Source: Staphylococcus equorum
Lineage (GTDB): Bacteria; Bacillota; Bacilli; Staphylococcales; Staphylococcaceae
NCBI RefSeq assembly: GCF_001747895.1
Contig: NZ_LNNB01000009.1
Coordinates: 558,001 to 622,000 of the forward strand
DNA: 64,000 nucleotides
Direction of reading: 5' to 3'
In this document: one piece after another, positions 31,085 to 41,121 of the stretch
Numbering within the stretch: position 1 is the first letter of the stretch
How the letters are laid out: the number at the start of each line of letters is the position of its first letter
The notes under the pieces: model-generated
What the model was told of the DNA's origin: nothing
The model's input: the letters and a program-made list of their open reading frames with translations, nothing else
Databases searched by the model: none
Made by a program: the position numbers and the translations under genes

Positions 31085-31855
31085 TTAATTTGAAAGTGAT
31101 TTAATTGGTTCAAAAGTTTTTCTGTGTTCATTTATAATGCCGTGCTGACTTATACCATTTAAATGTTGTTGAGTGCCATACCCAACATTTTTTTCGAAGC
31201 CGTAACCTGGGTGTTTAACTGCAAGTTCGCGCATATATCTATCTCTATGTTCTTTGGCTAACACACTTGCTGCTGCTATAGATACACTTTTGGCATCTCC
31301 TTTAACTAATGATGTTTGAGGAATATCTACATCTAGTGTCATCGCATCTATCAGTAAATGTGTAGGCTTAACAGATAAAGCCTCAACTGCTCTTTTCATT
31401 GCCAATTTAGTTGCTTCATAGATATTAATTTGATCAATTTCTTCAACTGTCGCCACACCATACGCGTATGCGTATACTTCTGATAATAATTGCGTTTCTA
31501 AAAAATTTCTTTTCTTTGCAGAGAGTTGTTTTGAGTCATTTAAGCCTGTGAAATGGTGATCCTTATTTAAAATGACTGCACAAGTAACAACAGGACCAGC
31601 TAACGGCCCTCTCCCCACCTCATCTATGCCACAAATTAACGCTTTGTCATCATCAGCTAGTATTTGATTTTCATAATAAGACATCACTTTATAATTTTCT
31701 AGTAATGTTTGAACTTTTTCCAATTGTTTTCTTCTAGAAACAATTGCATTTTGTACACCCTTACGATCATCGTTGTTGACAGAATGATTTTTTAAAGTTT
31801 CTAGTGAGTGAATATCTTGTAACAATAATTTAATTTCTTGAATAGTTTGTTTCAT
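31085..31855 (-). CDS. rnhB: Ribonuclease HII
   Basis: Removes ribonucleotides from DNA-RNA hybrids. 256 residues: an N-terminal helical region (about 1-65), then the catalytic core with [17 protein letters not shown] (acidic pair near 73-74), [11 protein letters not shown], and [11 protein letters not shown]. The ATG lies 8 bases after the rbgA stop and has no recognisable Shine-Dalgarno sequence, so it probably depends on ribosomes finishing rbgA. Confidence 0.95.
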   Translation of the reverse strand: MKQTIQEIKLLLQDIHSLETLKNHSVNNDDRKGVQNAIVSRRKQLEKVQTLLENYKVMSYYENQILADDDKALICGIDEVGRGPLAGPVVTCAVILNKDHHFTGLNDSKQLSAKKRNFLETQLLSEVYAYAYGVATVEEIDQINIYEATKLAMKRAVEALSVKPTHLLIDAMTLDVDIPQTSLVKGDAKSVSIAAASVLAKEHRDRYMRELAVKHPGYGFEKNVGYGTQQHLNGISQHGIINEHRKTFEPIKSLSN

Positions 31856-31863
31856 AAATATAT

Positions 31864-32724
31864 TTACACGTCCATTTCACTAGCGATATCAAAAGTGTAG
31901 GTACCGATTCTGGCATTTCTCACTTCATGTATAACTAAATCAATAACCGCTTCATAATCGACTTCATTACCACGTCTTAATAATCCGCGACGACGCCCTA
32001 TAGCATCAAACCACTCTAGGTTCTCTGCGTCGATTGGCACATCAACTTTGTAATGTTCTTTTAACCCTTCATAGTCATGTGCTTTCATAAATTCTAAGCC
32101 ATAAATTGCTACTTCATCTAAATGCACGATACTATCTTTGATAGCCCCAGTGATACTTAATTTCTTACCAACTAATTGGTCTTCAAATTTAGGCCATAAG
32201 ATACCTGGTGTATCTAACAATTGTAATGATTTCCCTACTTTAATCCATTGTTGTTGTTTCGTTACACCTGGTGTATTACCAGTTTTAGTAACAGATTTAT
32301 TTGCTAATTTATTAATTAATGTTGATTTTCCAACGTTAGGAATGCCAACGATCATTGCTCTAATCGCACGTGGTTTTAATCCTTTTTGCTTTTCTTTCTC
32401 GAATTTCTCTGTTGTTGCTTTTATTGCTGCTTGCTCTACGAGTTTTAAACCCTTGCCGTGTTTTGCATCAATTGCAACAGGGTAAAAGCCTTTGCCTTTA
32501 AAATAATTTTCCCATTTTACTAGCTCTTTTAAATTTGCCATATCTTTTTTATTTAAAATAACCACACGTGGTTTTTGTTGTATTACTTCATCAATCATTG
32601 GATTTCTTGAACTATATGGGATACGTGCATCTACAAGTTCAAACACTACATCTACTTTCTTTAACTCCTCGGATACTTCTCTTTTTGCTTTAGCCATATG
32701 GCCTGGATACCATTGAATTACCAT
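31864..32724 (-). CDS. rbgA: Ribosome biogenesis GTPase RbgA (YlqF)
   Basis: Circularly permuted GTPase needed for late 50S assembly. From [16 protein letters not shown] (286 residues), with AAAGGTG 6 bases upstream; the frame continues 9 bases further to a GTG, which overlaps that site. The G motifs occur in permuted order: NKKD (G4, near 60), GIPNVGKST (G1, near 126) and DTPGIL (G3). A C-terminal ANTAR-like RNA-binding region follows. It heads the rbgA-rnhB pair. Confidence 0.95.
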   Translation of the reverse strand: MVIQWYPGHMAKAKREVSEELKKVDVVFELVDARIPYSSRNPMIDEVIQQKPRVVILNKKDMANLKELVKWENYFKGKGFYPVAIDAKHGKGLKLVEQAAIKATTEKFEKEKQKGLKPRAIRAMIVGIPNVGKSTLINKLANKSVTKTGNTPGVTKQQQWIKVGKSLQLLDTPGILWPKFEDQLVGKKLSITGAIKDSIVHLDEVAIYGLEFMKAHDYEGLKEHYKVDVPIDAENLEWFDAIGRRRGLLRRGNEVDYEAVIDLVIHEVRNARIGTYTFDIASEMDV

Positions 32725-33106
32725 ATACATCACCTTTCTCTATTTACGCTCTATTTAATTAAAAGTTTTAATTATATACTTATGCTTTAATTTCGTTTTC
32801 TATTCTTTGACTTTAAAATCATAACACGTCACGTATAACGATATAAATAAAATAATGTCATTATTATCTCATTAACTTTAATTTTACAACATTATTTAGT
32901 AATATACTTCAAATTATTTTAGACACCACGTTTAAATCTCTAAAAACGATTAAAATTCGACTGTTTTTTATTTAACCTGTTTAACTTTTAAAACGCTTAA
33001 GACTTAATGAATTATATTTTTCTAAATAAATAATAGTTATTTTTATCTAAATTCATAAAATATCGTTACAATGGAATTATATTTATTACATATACAGGAG
33101 TCGTTT
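32725..33106. other. Divergent spacer between rbgA and the first yfhO-like gene
   Basis: 382 very AT-rich bases between divergently transcribed genes. Promoters for both directions must lie here. Candidates are TATAAT at 32771-32776 (minus) and TACAAT at 33066-33071 (plus), each with a poor -35. No operator, hairpin or gene could be recognised. Confidence 0.4.
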
Positions 33107-35704
33107 ATGAAGCGTAAATTTTTGTACACATGTTTATTCTTATTACTGGCTGTTATTGGACACAGTTATGTTATTTATAGATTTATCCATGATGGCGTTT
33201 TATTTACAGGGCCTAATGATGGTATGGAACAAATGGTGCCAATTCAAATGTATTTATTTGATAATTGGAGTCATGGCAATTGGTTTTATGCTTCTGACTT
33301 TGGTCTGGGCGGAGACTTTTTCACTGACTTAAGTTATTACTTTTCAACAAATATTATATTTATTTTGAACGTCATTATTGTTGTCTTACTTAAAATAGTC
33401 ATCCCAATGGATACCTCTGACGTGATGTTTTGGATGACAAATGCCTTAGTCGTTTCTATAATTAAATCTGCTATAGCAATGATAGCAACATTTATCTATG
33501 TTCACTATATTTCACACAATCGCAAAGTGGCTGTATTAGCATCATTTATTTTTGTAATGTCACCACTTTATTTTAGGTTCACTGTTTATTGGCCATTTTT
33601 TAGTGATGTTTTTATATGGTTACCATTATTACTATGGTCAATCGAACGCTTCTTAAAAAGTGGTAAACCAGGTTTCTTTATTATTATCGTAACTATTTCT
33701 TTAATTAATAATTTTTATTTTGCCTATTATCAATTATTAACAGGACTTTTATATTTCATAGCTCGAATGATTTTCAAACATAAAAATGATCTCGTAACTA
33801 GATTCAATGCATTTATGACATTATGTATTTCAGCATTAATTGCATTAGGTTGTAGTTTGTTTTTCTTTTTCCCAGCAATACAAAGTTACTTTAATAATAG
33901 ACGCATCCCTTTTAATGGAGATGTAGACTTATTTGAACCTTTTAACCAAAACACAAATATATTTTACGACAATTATTTAATCGTCATACTTTTCTTAACA
34001 CTTCAAGCATTGCTATCATTCAAGTTATATAAGCATTTTTATTTCAAATTATTCTCGATTTTTACGTTGATTTCAATTTGTGCTAGTTTTCTACCATTTG
34101 TGGATCAAGTATTTAATGGCTTTTCAGCACCACAAAAACGCTGGCACTACCTCATCGCTTTTAATTCGGCTATTTTAATAGGACTTTATGTAAAATATTT
34201 TAGAACCTTATCTTTAAAAACGTACATATTATCTTCTTTAGTCTCTTTAGGTTTTGTCTTTGCAAGTGCTTGGCAATATGACAAGTTTGTTTCGTGGCTA
34301 TGGTATATGCCTATAGTCAGTATGATTGGTTTACTCATACTTTTCGTTAAAGAACCTAAAATAAGAACCAAATTAACACATTTCTTTATATTGTCTATTA
34401 TGATACTTTCTGTTTTAGTGTCTGTCGTTTTTATACGCAACCAAATTTATTTTGATGATCATGTTCAACGCGCAAATAGCTATTATGTAAATGCAAGTCT
34501 CTTTGACACGCCACTTCAGCAACAGTTAGTTTCTGATATGAAAAAAGGAAAATCTGAAGATGAGCGCATTGATTGGCGCGTTAATGAGCAAGATAATACA
34601 CCGATGTATCAACATTTTAAAGGAATGAGTCTTTATTCAAGTATTTTTGACCACAATATACTTGATTATTATTACGATGATTTGAAAATCAACATGAAAG
34701 AAGAATCTGTAAGTAGATACCAATCAACGAATAGCAGACAAAACATTAATAGTTTATTATCTGTTCGTTATTTAATGTTAAAAGATTACCAAAATAACGT
34801 GCCTGCACATTTCAAAAAAGTTAAAAAAGATGGACAATACCAAATCTATGAAAACACTTTAAACTTGCCTTCAGTGCGTGTTTCAGATCAAGTCTTTGAT
34901 GCACAAAAGCTTAAAGAACCTATAGATAGGGAACATGCAATGATTGATGGAATAATTTTAAATAATGAGGGTAAAACATACACAGATAAAGCTGAAAACT
35001 TATTAAATCAAACCGAAATTACCTATCAAAACATAAATCGTAAAGCAGACAAAAAAATATATATTCCTAACAATAATAAACAGGGGCAAGTACAAATCCA
35101 TGTTCCAGAAAACATTAGATCACAATATAAAGATTTTTACGTGACGCTAAAAGTTAAACGAGGCAAACCTGACAGCAATTTTTCCGTAAATATAAACGGT
35201 TATTCGAACAACCGTTTATTCAACAACTCTACTTATCGTACTGGGGTTGACACACAACTTTATAGAACACAACCAGATGAAAATGGTAATATAAACATTG
35301 CACTTAGCCCTAGTGGTAATTATGAATTTGAATTACAAAGTTTACATGGAGAAAATTATAAAAAGCTTGAAACCGCACATAGCAAACAGGACAATGTGGG
35401 TCATTATCAAGATATTAAAAATGGCATTAGAGTAACATTAGGTCGCCATAAGAAAGGCATTGCTTCTATTAATATTCCTTATAGAAAAGGTATGACTGCA
35501 TACGTGGATGGTAAAAAAGTAAAACCTTTAAAAGTAAATTATATGATGACAGGTGTGCCTGTAAATAAGGATAGCAGTGAAATTACAATTAAATACAGAC
35601 CACAATACTGGTATACTATGATCGCAGTTTCAGTCATAAGTTTCATCTTGAGTGTGATTTGGTGCATTCACAAAAATAAAAAACCACAGCGCAATTCAAA
35701 TTAA
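33107..35704 (+). CDS. YfhO-family multi-pass membrane protein, first copy
   Basis: A large membrane protein of the YfhO family (GT-C-like glycosyltransferase fold). I start at MKRKFLYTCLF (865 residues), with CAGGAG 6 bases upstream. A first hydrophobic helix is followed by the conserved FTGPNDGMEQMVPIQMYL and DFGLGGDFFTDLSYY segments, about a dozen membrane helices up to residue 460, a long extracytoplasmic domain, and one last helix before a basic tail. In S. aureus YfhO works with CsbB and GtcA to add GlcNAc to lipoteichoic acid. Which of the two copies here is that orthologue cannot be told from sequence. The second copy follows 36 bases later. Confidence 0.85.
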   Translation: MKRKFLYTCLFLLLAVIGHSYVIYRFIHDGVLFTGPNDGMEQMVPIQMYLFDNWSHGNWFYASDFGLGGDFFTDLSYYFSTNIIFILNVIIVVLLKIVIPMDTSDVMFWMTNALVVSIIKSAIAMIATFIYVHYISHNRKVAVLASFIFVMSPLYFRFTVYWPFFSDVFIWLPLLLWSIERFLKSGKPGFFIIIVTISLINNFYFAYYQLLTGLLYFIARMIFKHKNDLVTRFNAFMTLCISALIALGCSLFFFFPAIQSYFNNRRIPFNGDVDLFEPFNQNTNIFYDNYLIVILFLTLQALLSFKLYKHFYFKLFSIFTLISICASFLPFVDQVFNGFSAPQKRWHYLIAFNSAILIGLYVKYFRTLSLKTYILSSLVSLGFVFASAWQYDKFVSWLWYMPIVSMIGLLILFVKEPKIRTKLTHFFILSIMILSVLVSVVFIRNQIYFDDHVQRANSYYVNASLFDTPLQQQLVSDMKKGKSEDERIDWRVNEQDNTPMYQHFKGMSLYSSIFDHNILDYYYDDLKINMKEESVSRYQSTNSRQNINSLLSVRYLMLKDYQNNVPAHFKKVKKDGQYQIYENTLNLPSVRVSDQVFDAQKLKEPIDREHAMIDGIILNNEGKTYTDKAENLLNQTEITYQNINRKADKKIYIPNNNKQGQVQIHVPENIRSQYKDFYVTLKVKRGKPDSNFSVNINGYSNNRLFNNSTYRTGVDTQLYRTQPDENGNINIALSPSGNYEFELQSLHGENYKKLETAHSKQDNVGHYQDIKNGIRVTLGRHKKGIASINIPYRKGMTAYVDGKKVKPLKVNYMMTGVPVNKDSSEITIKYRPQYWYTMIAVSVISFILSVIWCIHKNKKPQRNSN

Positions 35705-35727
35705 TATTTAAAAGGAGTTTGTCAGAG

Positions 35728-35751
35728 ATGAGGTATGACTATGTTTCGTAA
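35728..35751 (+). CDS. Possible 7-codon leader ORF overlapping the second yfhO-like start
   Basis: ATG at 35728 is preceded by AAAGGAG with 10 bases spacing and reads MRYDYVS then TAA at 35749-35751. It overlaps the start codon region of the next gene in another frame. It could couple translation between the two YfhO genes, or it may be chance. There is no other support. Confidence 0.25.
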   Translation: MRYDYVS

Positions 35752-38356
35752 TCTTTGGGCCCACAAAGTTACAAGATTTATTTGTATCGTTGCGCTAGGT
35801 ATAGGCGTTGCTTTACTAACATTCACACCATATATCTTTCGTTATTTAACTGAAGGTATCGTTTTTAGTGGGAGTGGTGATGGCTATAGGCAAATGATGC
35901 CATTTCAAATGTATTTGTATGAACATTTTAGCCAATTCAAAAGTTTTTATGATCATTCATTTGGATTAGGTGGCGATTATGTAAAAGATTTAGCTTATTA
36001 TTATGCTACTTCTCCATTTACTTTGGTTAATTTTATTTTTGTTTGGCTATCAGAAGTGTTATTTAATAGTAATCCAAGTAACATAACATATTGGGCAAGT
36101 AACCAACTGATTGTTGCTTTTGTTAAAGGTGTAGTAACGTTCGTACTAGCCTTTTACTATTTTAGATATATAAAATTTAAAAACCATGCTGTTTTTCTGG
36201 CTTCTATGTTATATGGGGCCTCAACAGTAGTAATTTATTTTAATTTTACCTGGTCATATTATGGAGATTTGCTTATTTTTCTTCCACTCTCCTTATTGGC
36301 TATTGAACGATTTTATAGAGAAAAGAAAATAGGTCTATTTATTTTTGCTGTAGCTCTAACTTTATTTTCAAATTTCTATTTTAGTTATTATGAATCTCTT
36401 GTACTCTTTGCATATTACTTTTATAGATTAGTGTTCCCCCACCCGAGTGATATCGTAACTCGCAAGCAAAAATTATGGATTATTCCTGTAGCAATAGTAT
36501 TAAGTACACTAGTCAGTATTTGGGGATTCTATACTGGGGTTACTTCGTTTTTCAACAATGATCGAGTAAGTAATCCACATTTTAAAATAGATATGTTTAC
36601 AGATTTCGCACGACAAAAACACTTTTTTAGCAACGGCTTTTATATCACTGTTTCAATTATCGCTATGGTAGCATTGCTATCATTTAAGTTATATAGACAT
36701 TATTATTATAGGTTTTTTGCAATTATGACTTGGATTATGTTAGTTGGTTCATTGACACCCTATTTTGATAGTATGTTTAATGGTTTTTCGACACCCGAAC
36801 GCAGATGGGTTTACATATTTGCTTTCGCCACTGCAGCATTAATCGCGTTATTTATTCAACACATTTCAGAATTAAAACTCAAGTCTTATATCTTAGCATG
36901 TGTACCCGCCTTGCTGATTATGTCAATCATGACAATTATAGTTGAGAAAGAAAAAATGACTTGGATGCTCGCTTGTCTCATTATTATGATCTTTATTGGA
37001 ATACTTTTATTTAAAAGGTCACTACTGAAAAAACGTTGGCCATTAGCCGTATTATTAGTATTATTTATCGTTCAACAAAGTATGATTCTTTCTAATCATC
37101 ACTTTAATAATGTGAGGAACTATGAATCCACAAAATCAGCTATGCATGCTTCAAAATACAAAAGTCCTGCTTTATCCAAGAAAATATCTGAAATCAATCA
37201 ACAGCATAATGACGATCCACTGAGTAGAATTGATTATATGTCGCAATATGGTCTTAATTCACCAATGATCTATCATTTTAATGGTATTTCTTTATATTCA
37301 AGTATTTTTGATGGTGACATATTAAAATATTATGATCAGACATTACAAATTAATATGCATACTGATAAAAATAGTACTTATCGATTATTATCAAACAGAG
37401 CGAATTTAATGGCATTATGGAACGTTAATGATCGTATACGTCGACCAGATGATTCGAATATGTCTTTCGGTTTTGAACCTAAAGATACGATTCATCATTC
37501 AAAACAAGAGTCATTTATTCATTCAACAAACGAAATTAAATATCCAAGTGCTCATATAACCAACAAGGTGTATGATTCAAAAGATCTTAAATCACCGCTT
37601 GATAAAGAACAAGCAATGTTGCAAGGTGTCGTGCTCAACGATAAAGATGCTAAACCTAACAGCCAATTTAAGGCTAATGAGAATTTATTGGGCAAAACCT
37701 CTACCTCATTAAATAATGCACATAGGGATAAAGACGGAAAGCTTATAGTGACAAAAGACAAAGGTGGCATAACTTACACCCTGCCATCCTCCATTGCAAA
37801 TAAATACAAAGATATGTATATAGAAATGGATGTTGAACTATTAAGCCCTGACAAGCAACATGACGTCGGTGTGAACGAATACAATCAAGGTCGTAATGAA
37901 TTGACTTATAAATATCGCCGGTTTGTCACGCCTGTTACAATGCGTGTAAAAGCAGATGAAAAACTACAAGTTAAATTGTCACAGGGTAAATATCGTTTTA
38001 ATATTAAAGGCATTTACGGTGAAAACTATGAAACTTTAAATAAAGCATCTAAACAGTTAGATAATGTACAAGTGTCTGAACAACGTTCTGGTTATACAAT
38101 TAAAAAGAACAAAAATGACGAAGGCTATCTTGTCTTACCAATGGCATATCGTGATGGTATGAAGGCGTATGCCAATGATAAAACACTCCCTGTAAAACAA
38201 GGCAATGGCATTATGACCGTAATTCCAGTTGAAAAAGGACAAGAAAAAATCGAACTCAAGTATATGCCACCCCATACAACTATCTTGGTCGTTTTAAGTA
38301 TTCTAGGTATTATATTGAGTATTGGATTCACGAAATGGATTAAACCAAAGAATTAA
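35741..38356 (+). CDS. YfhO-family multi-pass membrane protein, second copy
   Basis: A paralogue of the preceding gene with the same layout, 871 residues from MFRNLWAHKVTRF. GAGGT lies 6 bases before this ATG; the ATG at 35735 is too close to it. It repeats FSGSGDGYRQMMPFQMYL, SFGLGGDYVKDLAYYYAT, a block of about a dozen helices, then the GISLYSSIFDGDILKYY segment that is almost identical between the copies, an extracytoplasmic beta-rich region, and a C-terminal helix. The pair most likely arose by tandem duplication. By analogy with YfhO it would take part in glycosylation of a cell-envelope polymer using a polyprenyl-linked sugar. Confidence 0.83.
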   Translation: MFRNLWAHKVTRFICIVALGIGVALLTFTPYIFRYLTEGIVFSGSGDGYRQMMPFQMYLYEHFSQFKSFYDHSFGLGGDYVKDLAYYYATSPFTLVNFIFVWLSEVLFNSNPSNITYWASNQLIVAFVKGVVTFVLAFYYFRYIKFKNHAVFLASMLYGASTVVIYFNFTWSYYGDLLIFLPLSLLAIERFYREKKIGLFIFAVALTLFSNFYFSYYESLVLFAYYFYRLVFPHPSDIVTRKQKLWIIPVAIVLSTLVSIWGFYTGVTSFFNNDRVSNPHFKIDMFTDFARQKHFFSNGFYITVSIIAMVALLSFKLYRHYYYRFFAIMTWIMLVGSLTPYFDSMFNGFSTPERRWVYIFAFATAALIALFIQHISELKLKSYILACVPALLIMSIMTIIVEKEKMTWMLACLIIMIFIGILLFKRSLLKKRWPLAVLLVLFIVQQSMILSNHHFNNVRNYESTKSAMHASKYKSPALSKKISEINQQHNDDPLSRIDYMSQYGLNSPMIYHFNGISLYSSIFDGDILKYYDQTLQINMHTDKNSTYRLLSNRANLMALWNVNDRIRRPDDSNMSFGFEPKDTIHHSKQESFIHSTNEIKYPSAHITNKVYDSKDLKSPLDKEQAMLQGVVLNDKDAKPNSQFKANENLLGKTSTSLNNAHRDKDGKLIVTKDKGGITYTLPSSIANKYKDMYIEMDVELLSPDKQHDVGVNEYNQGRNELTYKYRRFVTPVTMRVKADEKLQVKLSQGKYRFNIKGIYGENYETLNKASKQLDNVQVSEQRSGYTIKKNKNDEGYLVLPMAYRDGMKAYANDKTLPVKQGNGIMTVIPVEKGQEKIELKYMPPHTTILVVLSILGIILSIGFTKWIKPKN

Positions 38357-38365
38357 GCACGATAA

Positions 38366-38670
38366 AGGGAATGAAACAGAAATCTAACTTTTCTAACAAG
38401 ATTTCGTCGTCTCACCCCGGCAAAGCTGACTGTAAAGTTGAATACAAGGGCTGAAGCACTTGCATAAGAACTACTTGTCTTCAAAAATGAAGTAGTAGTT
38501 CTTTAAAAGCTTGATATAAACGCATTTTCAGTCCAGTCAGCCACTGCCAATATAATAATTGAGGCTGAGACATGTACTTTGTCTCAACCTCTTTAATGAG
38601 CTACTTAGATTTGCTAGAAACGTCGACTAAAATTGTGTTTCTAGCAGGACAACCTAATGCAGCTCATGTT
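38366..38670. repeat. Compound palindromic intergenic repeat
   Basis: In the 375-base gap between the second yfhO-like gene and rplS several nested palindromes lie side by side. They are: an opening GGGAATGAAACAGAAATC with TTTCGTCGTCTCACCCC; GGCAAAGCTGACTG (about 38418) facing CAGTCAGCCACTGCC (about 38533), enclosing AAGAACTACTT/AAGTAGTAGTTCTT; GAGGCTGAGAC/GTCTCAACCTC (38561-38591); and TGCTAGAAAC/GTTTCTAGCA inside ATGAGCT/AGCTCAT. Such elements are common between staphylococcal genes; no coding sequence is seen. Confidence 0.65.
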
Positions 38671-38681
38671 ATATATGTATC

Positions 38682-38716
38682 AAAAAAAGCGACTCCCATT
38701 GGGAATCGCTTTTTTA
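38682..38716. terminator. Bidirectional terminator between the yfhO-like pair and rplS
   Basis: AAAAAAAGCGACTCCC pairs with GGGAATCGCTTTTTT (one mismatch) with a 3-base loop. Poly-A on the left and poly-T on the right let it stop both the plus-strand pair and the minus-strand rpsP-rimM-trmD-rplS transcript, 16 bases past rplS. Confidence 0.8.
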
Positions 38717-38731
38717 TGTCTAATTTGCTGA

Positions 38732-39082
38732 TTAACGAATTTCTTTAATTCTAGCAGCTTTACCACGTAATTCACGTAGGTAGTATAATTTAGCACGACG
38801 TACTTTACCACGGCGTTTAACTTCAATTTTTTCGATTTTTGGAGTGTGTAATGGGAATGTACGTTCCACACCAACACCTGAAGATATTTTACGTACAGTG
38901 AAAGATTCTGAAACTCCTCCACCACGGCGTTTAATAACTACACCTTCGAATAATTGGATACGTTCGCGAGTACCTTCAACAATACGTACGTGAACTTTTA
39001 AAGTGTCACCTGGACGGAATGAAGGTATATCTGTGCGTAATTGCGATTGAGTTACTGCTTCGATTAATTTGTGATTACTCAT
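38732..39082 (-). CDS. rplS: 50S ribosomal protein L19
   Basis: 116 residues from [17 protein letters not shown], with GAAGGAGAG upstream; the longer frame to 39160 crosses the leader. [22 protein letters not shown] and [16 protein letters not shown] are diagnostic. L19 sits at the 30S-50S interface. It ends the rpsP-rimM-trmD-rplS cluster, about 100 bases after trmD. Confidence 0.96.
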   Translation of the reverse strand: MSNHKLIEAVTQSQLRTDIPSFRPGDTLKVHVRIVEGTRERIQLFEGVVIKRRGGGVSESFTVRKISSGVGVERTFPLHTPKIEKIEVKRRGKVRRAKLYYLRELRGKAARIKEIR

Positions 39083-39165
39083 TATTTTTCTCTCCTTCAA
39101 CCTATGTTCTTGCCTAGACAAAATATAGCAGCGGACCATAGTGATTTTCGTGTGTCGCACACTTA
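39083..39165 (-). ncRNA. Probable L19 leader RNA
   Basis: The 101 bases between trmD and rplS contain GTGTGCGACACAC, a 5-bp hairpin, followed by GGTCCGCTGCTATATTTTGTC and CAAGAACAT on the minus strand. As I remember it, this sequence pattern belongs to the L19 leader found upstream of rplS in Bacilli, thought to be autoregulatory. A covariance search would settle it. Confidence 0.45.
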
Positions 39166-39183
39166 AAATATATTAGCATATTA

Positions 39184-39921
39184 CTAGTCTTTTTTCAATT
39201 GCTTTTTATATCTTTCTATAATTTCTTGGTCTTTTTTAGTCAACGGATACTGTTCTAATAAATCCGGTCGTTTTTCCCATGTTCTTAAAATTTTCTGTTC
39301 ATGACGCCAGTGATCAATGTGTGCATGGTTACCTGATAATAAAACGTCTGGTACATTCAAATCCTTATATATACGTGGTCGTGTATATTGTGGAAACTCT
39401 AGTAAACCATCTTGAAAGGAATCATCCATGTGAGATTGTTGATTACCTAAAACACCAGGTAAAAGTCTAACTACCGCATCTGTCATTACCATCGCTGGTA
39501 GCTCGCCACCAGTCAATACATAGTCCCCCATTGAAATTTCGTCAGTGACTAAATGTTCACGGATTCTTTCATCATAGCCTTCATAATGCCCGCAAATAAA
39601 TACTAAGTGTTCTGCCTGACTAAGTTCATTAGCAATTGCTTGAGTAAATGGGCGACCTTGAGGACACATTAAAATGACCCTTGTGTCTTCTGTTCGCTCA
39701 ATACTATCCATTGCATTGAATATTGGTTCCGGCTTTAACACCATCCCCTGACCGCCTCCAAATGGGTAGTCATCCACTTGATTATGTTTGTTTTCAGCAA
39801 AATGTCTAAAATCCACTGTATTTACTTGTAACAAATCTTTTTCTTGAGCGCGTTTTAAAATAGATTGATTTAAAACACCTTCAAACATACCAGGAAATAA
39901 TGTTAAATAGTCGATTCTCAT
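39184..39921 (-). CDS. trmD: tRNA (guanine-37-N1)-methyltransferase
   Basis: SPOUT-class methyltransferase that makes m1G37 and prevents frameshifting. 245 residues starting [17 protein letters not shown]. The trefoil-knot SAM site shows [26 protein letters not shown], and [15 protein letters not shown]. Its start overlaps the rimM stop by one base (TAATG), so translation is coupled. Confidence 0.97.
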   Translation of the reverse strand: MRIDYLTLFPGMFEGVLNQSILKRAQEKDLLQVNTVDFRHFAENKHNQVDDYPFGGGQGMVLKPEPIFNAMDSIERTEDTRVILMCPQGRPFTQAIANELSQAEHLVFICGHYEGYDERIREHLVTDEISMGDYVLTGGELPAMVMTDAVVRLLPGVLGNQQSHMDDSFQDGLLEFPQYTRPRIYKDLNVPDVLLSGNHAHIDHWRHEQKILRTWEKRPDLLEQYPLTKKDQEIIERYKKQLKKD

Positions 39922-40424
39922 TAATCTAATAATCCTTCCATAGGCGTGATTTGTATACGTCTACCTTCTACATCAATTTCTTTGACCACGTCCGCGATAT
40001 AAGGAATGAGGTATTCTTTGTCGCCTTTGACTACCCACACATCGTTTGCACCTGTTTCAAATATCTCAATCACACGACCAATTGGAGTATCTTCATTAAA
40101 AACGGTACAGCCAATGATATCTGAATAATAAAATTCGTGTTCTCCAAGCTCTATTTCTTCATGATCACGTTCTTGTAAAAGTGTTTCACCTTTTAAGTGC
40201 TCGATATCATTAATGTTATTGATACCTTCAAACGTAAGCATATGCAGTCCTTTATGCATACGATATGAAGCAATTTTAAATTCAAGTGGTGCTTTATCTT
40301 TACGTGCTATTTCAACTATTTCCCCAGGTTGAAAACGTTTATCTGTAAAATCAGAATTAGATTTTATTTTTACTTCGCCTTTAATACCATGTGTATTTAC
40401 AATTTTTCCAACTTCAACTTTCAT
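39921..40424 (-). CDS. rimM: 16S rRNA processing factor RimM
   Basis: Binds S19 and helps mature the 30S head. 167 residues: an N-terminal RimM domain beginning [20 protein letters not shown] and a C-terminal PRC-barrel ([28 protein letters not shown] in two parts). It is immediately upstream of trmD. The gap of about 220 bases to rpsP contains a terminator, so rimM-trmD may be read mainly from readthrough or from a promoter of its own. Confidence 0.95.
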   Translation of the reverse strand: MKVEVGKIVNTHGIKGEVKIKSNSDFTDKRFQPGEIVEIARKDKAPLEFKIASYRMHKGLHMLTFEGINNINDIEHLKGETLLQERDHEEIELGEHEFYYSDIIGCTVFNEDTPIGRVIEIFETGANDVWVVKGDKEYLIPYIADVVKEIDVEGRRIQITPMEGLLD

Positions 40425-40583
40425 ATATGTGCCTCCGATAAATGTATCTTATAAGTGTTGTGTAATTTTTATGTATTATTTAATTATTATAACATGTATA
40501 AATCTAACATAGTAATACATTCCTCACTAGAAAATTTTCTTATTCTCAACTATTTTAAAGCACTGATTATAATATTTCTCATT

Positions 40584-40612
40584 AAAAAAAGAGCACCTAA
40601 AACGGTACTCTT
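40584..40612 (-). terminator. Terminator after rpsP
   Basis: Minus strand: AAGAGTACC pairs with GGTGCTCTT (one wobble), 6-base loop, then TTTTTAATG. It is 34 bases past the rpsP stop and may reduce transcription into rimM-trmD-rplS. Confidence 0.7.
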
Positions 40613-40645
40613 ACAAATACTATATTTGTTTAATAAGTTTAAAAC

Positions 40646-40912
40646 TTATTTTTGGTCGTCGAATTTTTTCAAAATACCTTCTCTTGATAAGATATTGTGA
40701 ACTGTATCAGTCGGTTTAGCACCGTCTTTTAACCATTTAAGCGCTAATTCTTCGTCGATTTTAACTTCTGGTGCTTTCACATTAGATGGGTTGTAAGTAC
40801 CGATTTGTTCGATATTACGACCGTCACGTGGTGCACGAGCATCTGCAACTACGATACGATAGAATGGATTTCTTTTTGAGCCTAAACGTGTTAAACGAAT
40901 TTTAACTGCCAT
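40646..40912 (-). CDS. rpsP: 30S ribosomal protein S16
   Basis: 88 residues: [21 protein letters not shown] and [20 protein letters not shown] are the family signature. It is three residues shorter at the C-terminus than the S. aureus protein as I recall it. In S. aureus ffh lies directly upstream; here the thiamine-regulated plus-strand operon separates them. Confidence 0.96.
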   Translation of the reverse strand: MAVKIRLTRLGSKRNPFYRIVVADARAPRDGRNIEQIGTYNPSNVKAPEVKIDEELALKWLKDGAKPTDTVHNILSREGILKKFDDQK

Positions 40913-41121
40913 TTATATTCTCTCCTTTTAATTTCATAAGTATTTATTTTCTACAAGAAATAATGATACCAGTTCTTCTGATATTTGTAAAGAGGTTATC
41001 CTTTACCAATTTTAAAAAAACTTTTTTTCATCAATTACCTTGTAAACTACGTGCTTTTGTCAATTTCCTCTTTTCATGCATTTTATACAACTATGATATA
41101 CCTCACCTTATTTTAAGTCTC
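40913..41121. other. Divergent spacer between rpsP and the TPP-riboswitch operon
   Basis: AT-rich region that must hold the rpsP promoter on the minus strand, though I could not find a convincing -35/-10 pair. No gene is seen; a short plus-strand frame at 40963-41163 lacks a ribosome-binding site and crosses the operon promoter. Confidence 0.4.

Noticed and set aside
35741-38356. The second YfhO-like gene as a pseudogene
   Set aside because: Despite divergence it is open over its full length, with a ribosome-binding site and the same domain layout as the first copy.
39083-39160. Longer start of rplS giving 142 residues
   Set aside because: The extra residues are encoded by the leader hairpin; L19 is 116 residues and its inner ATG has a good ribosome-binding site.
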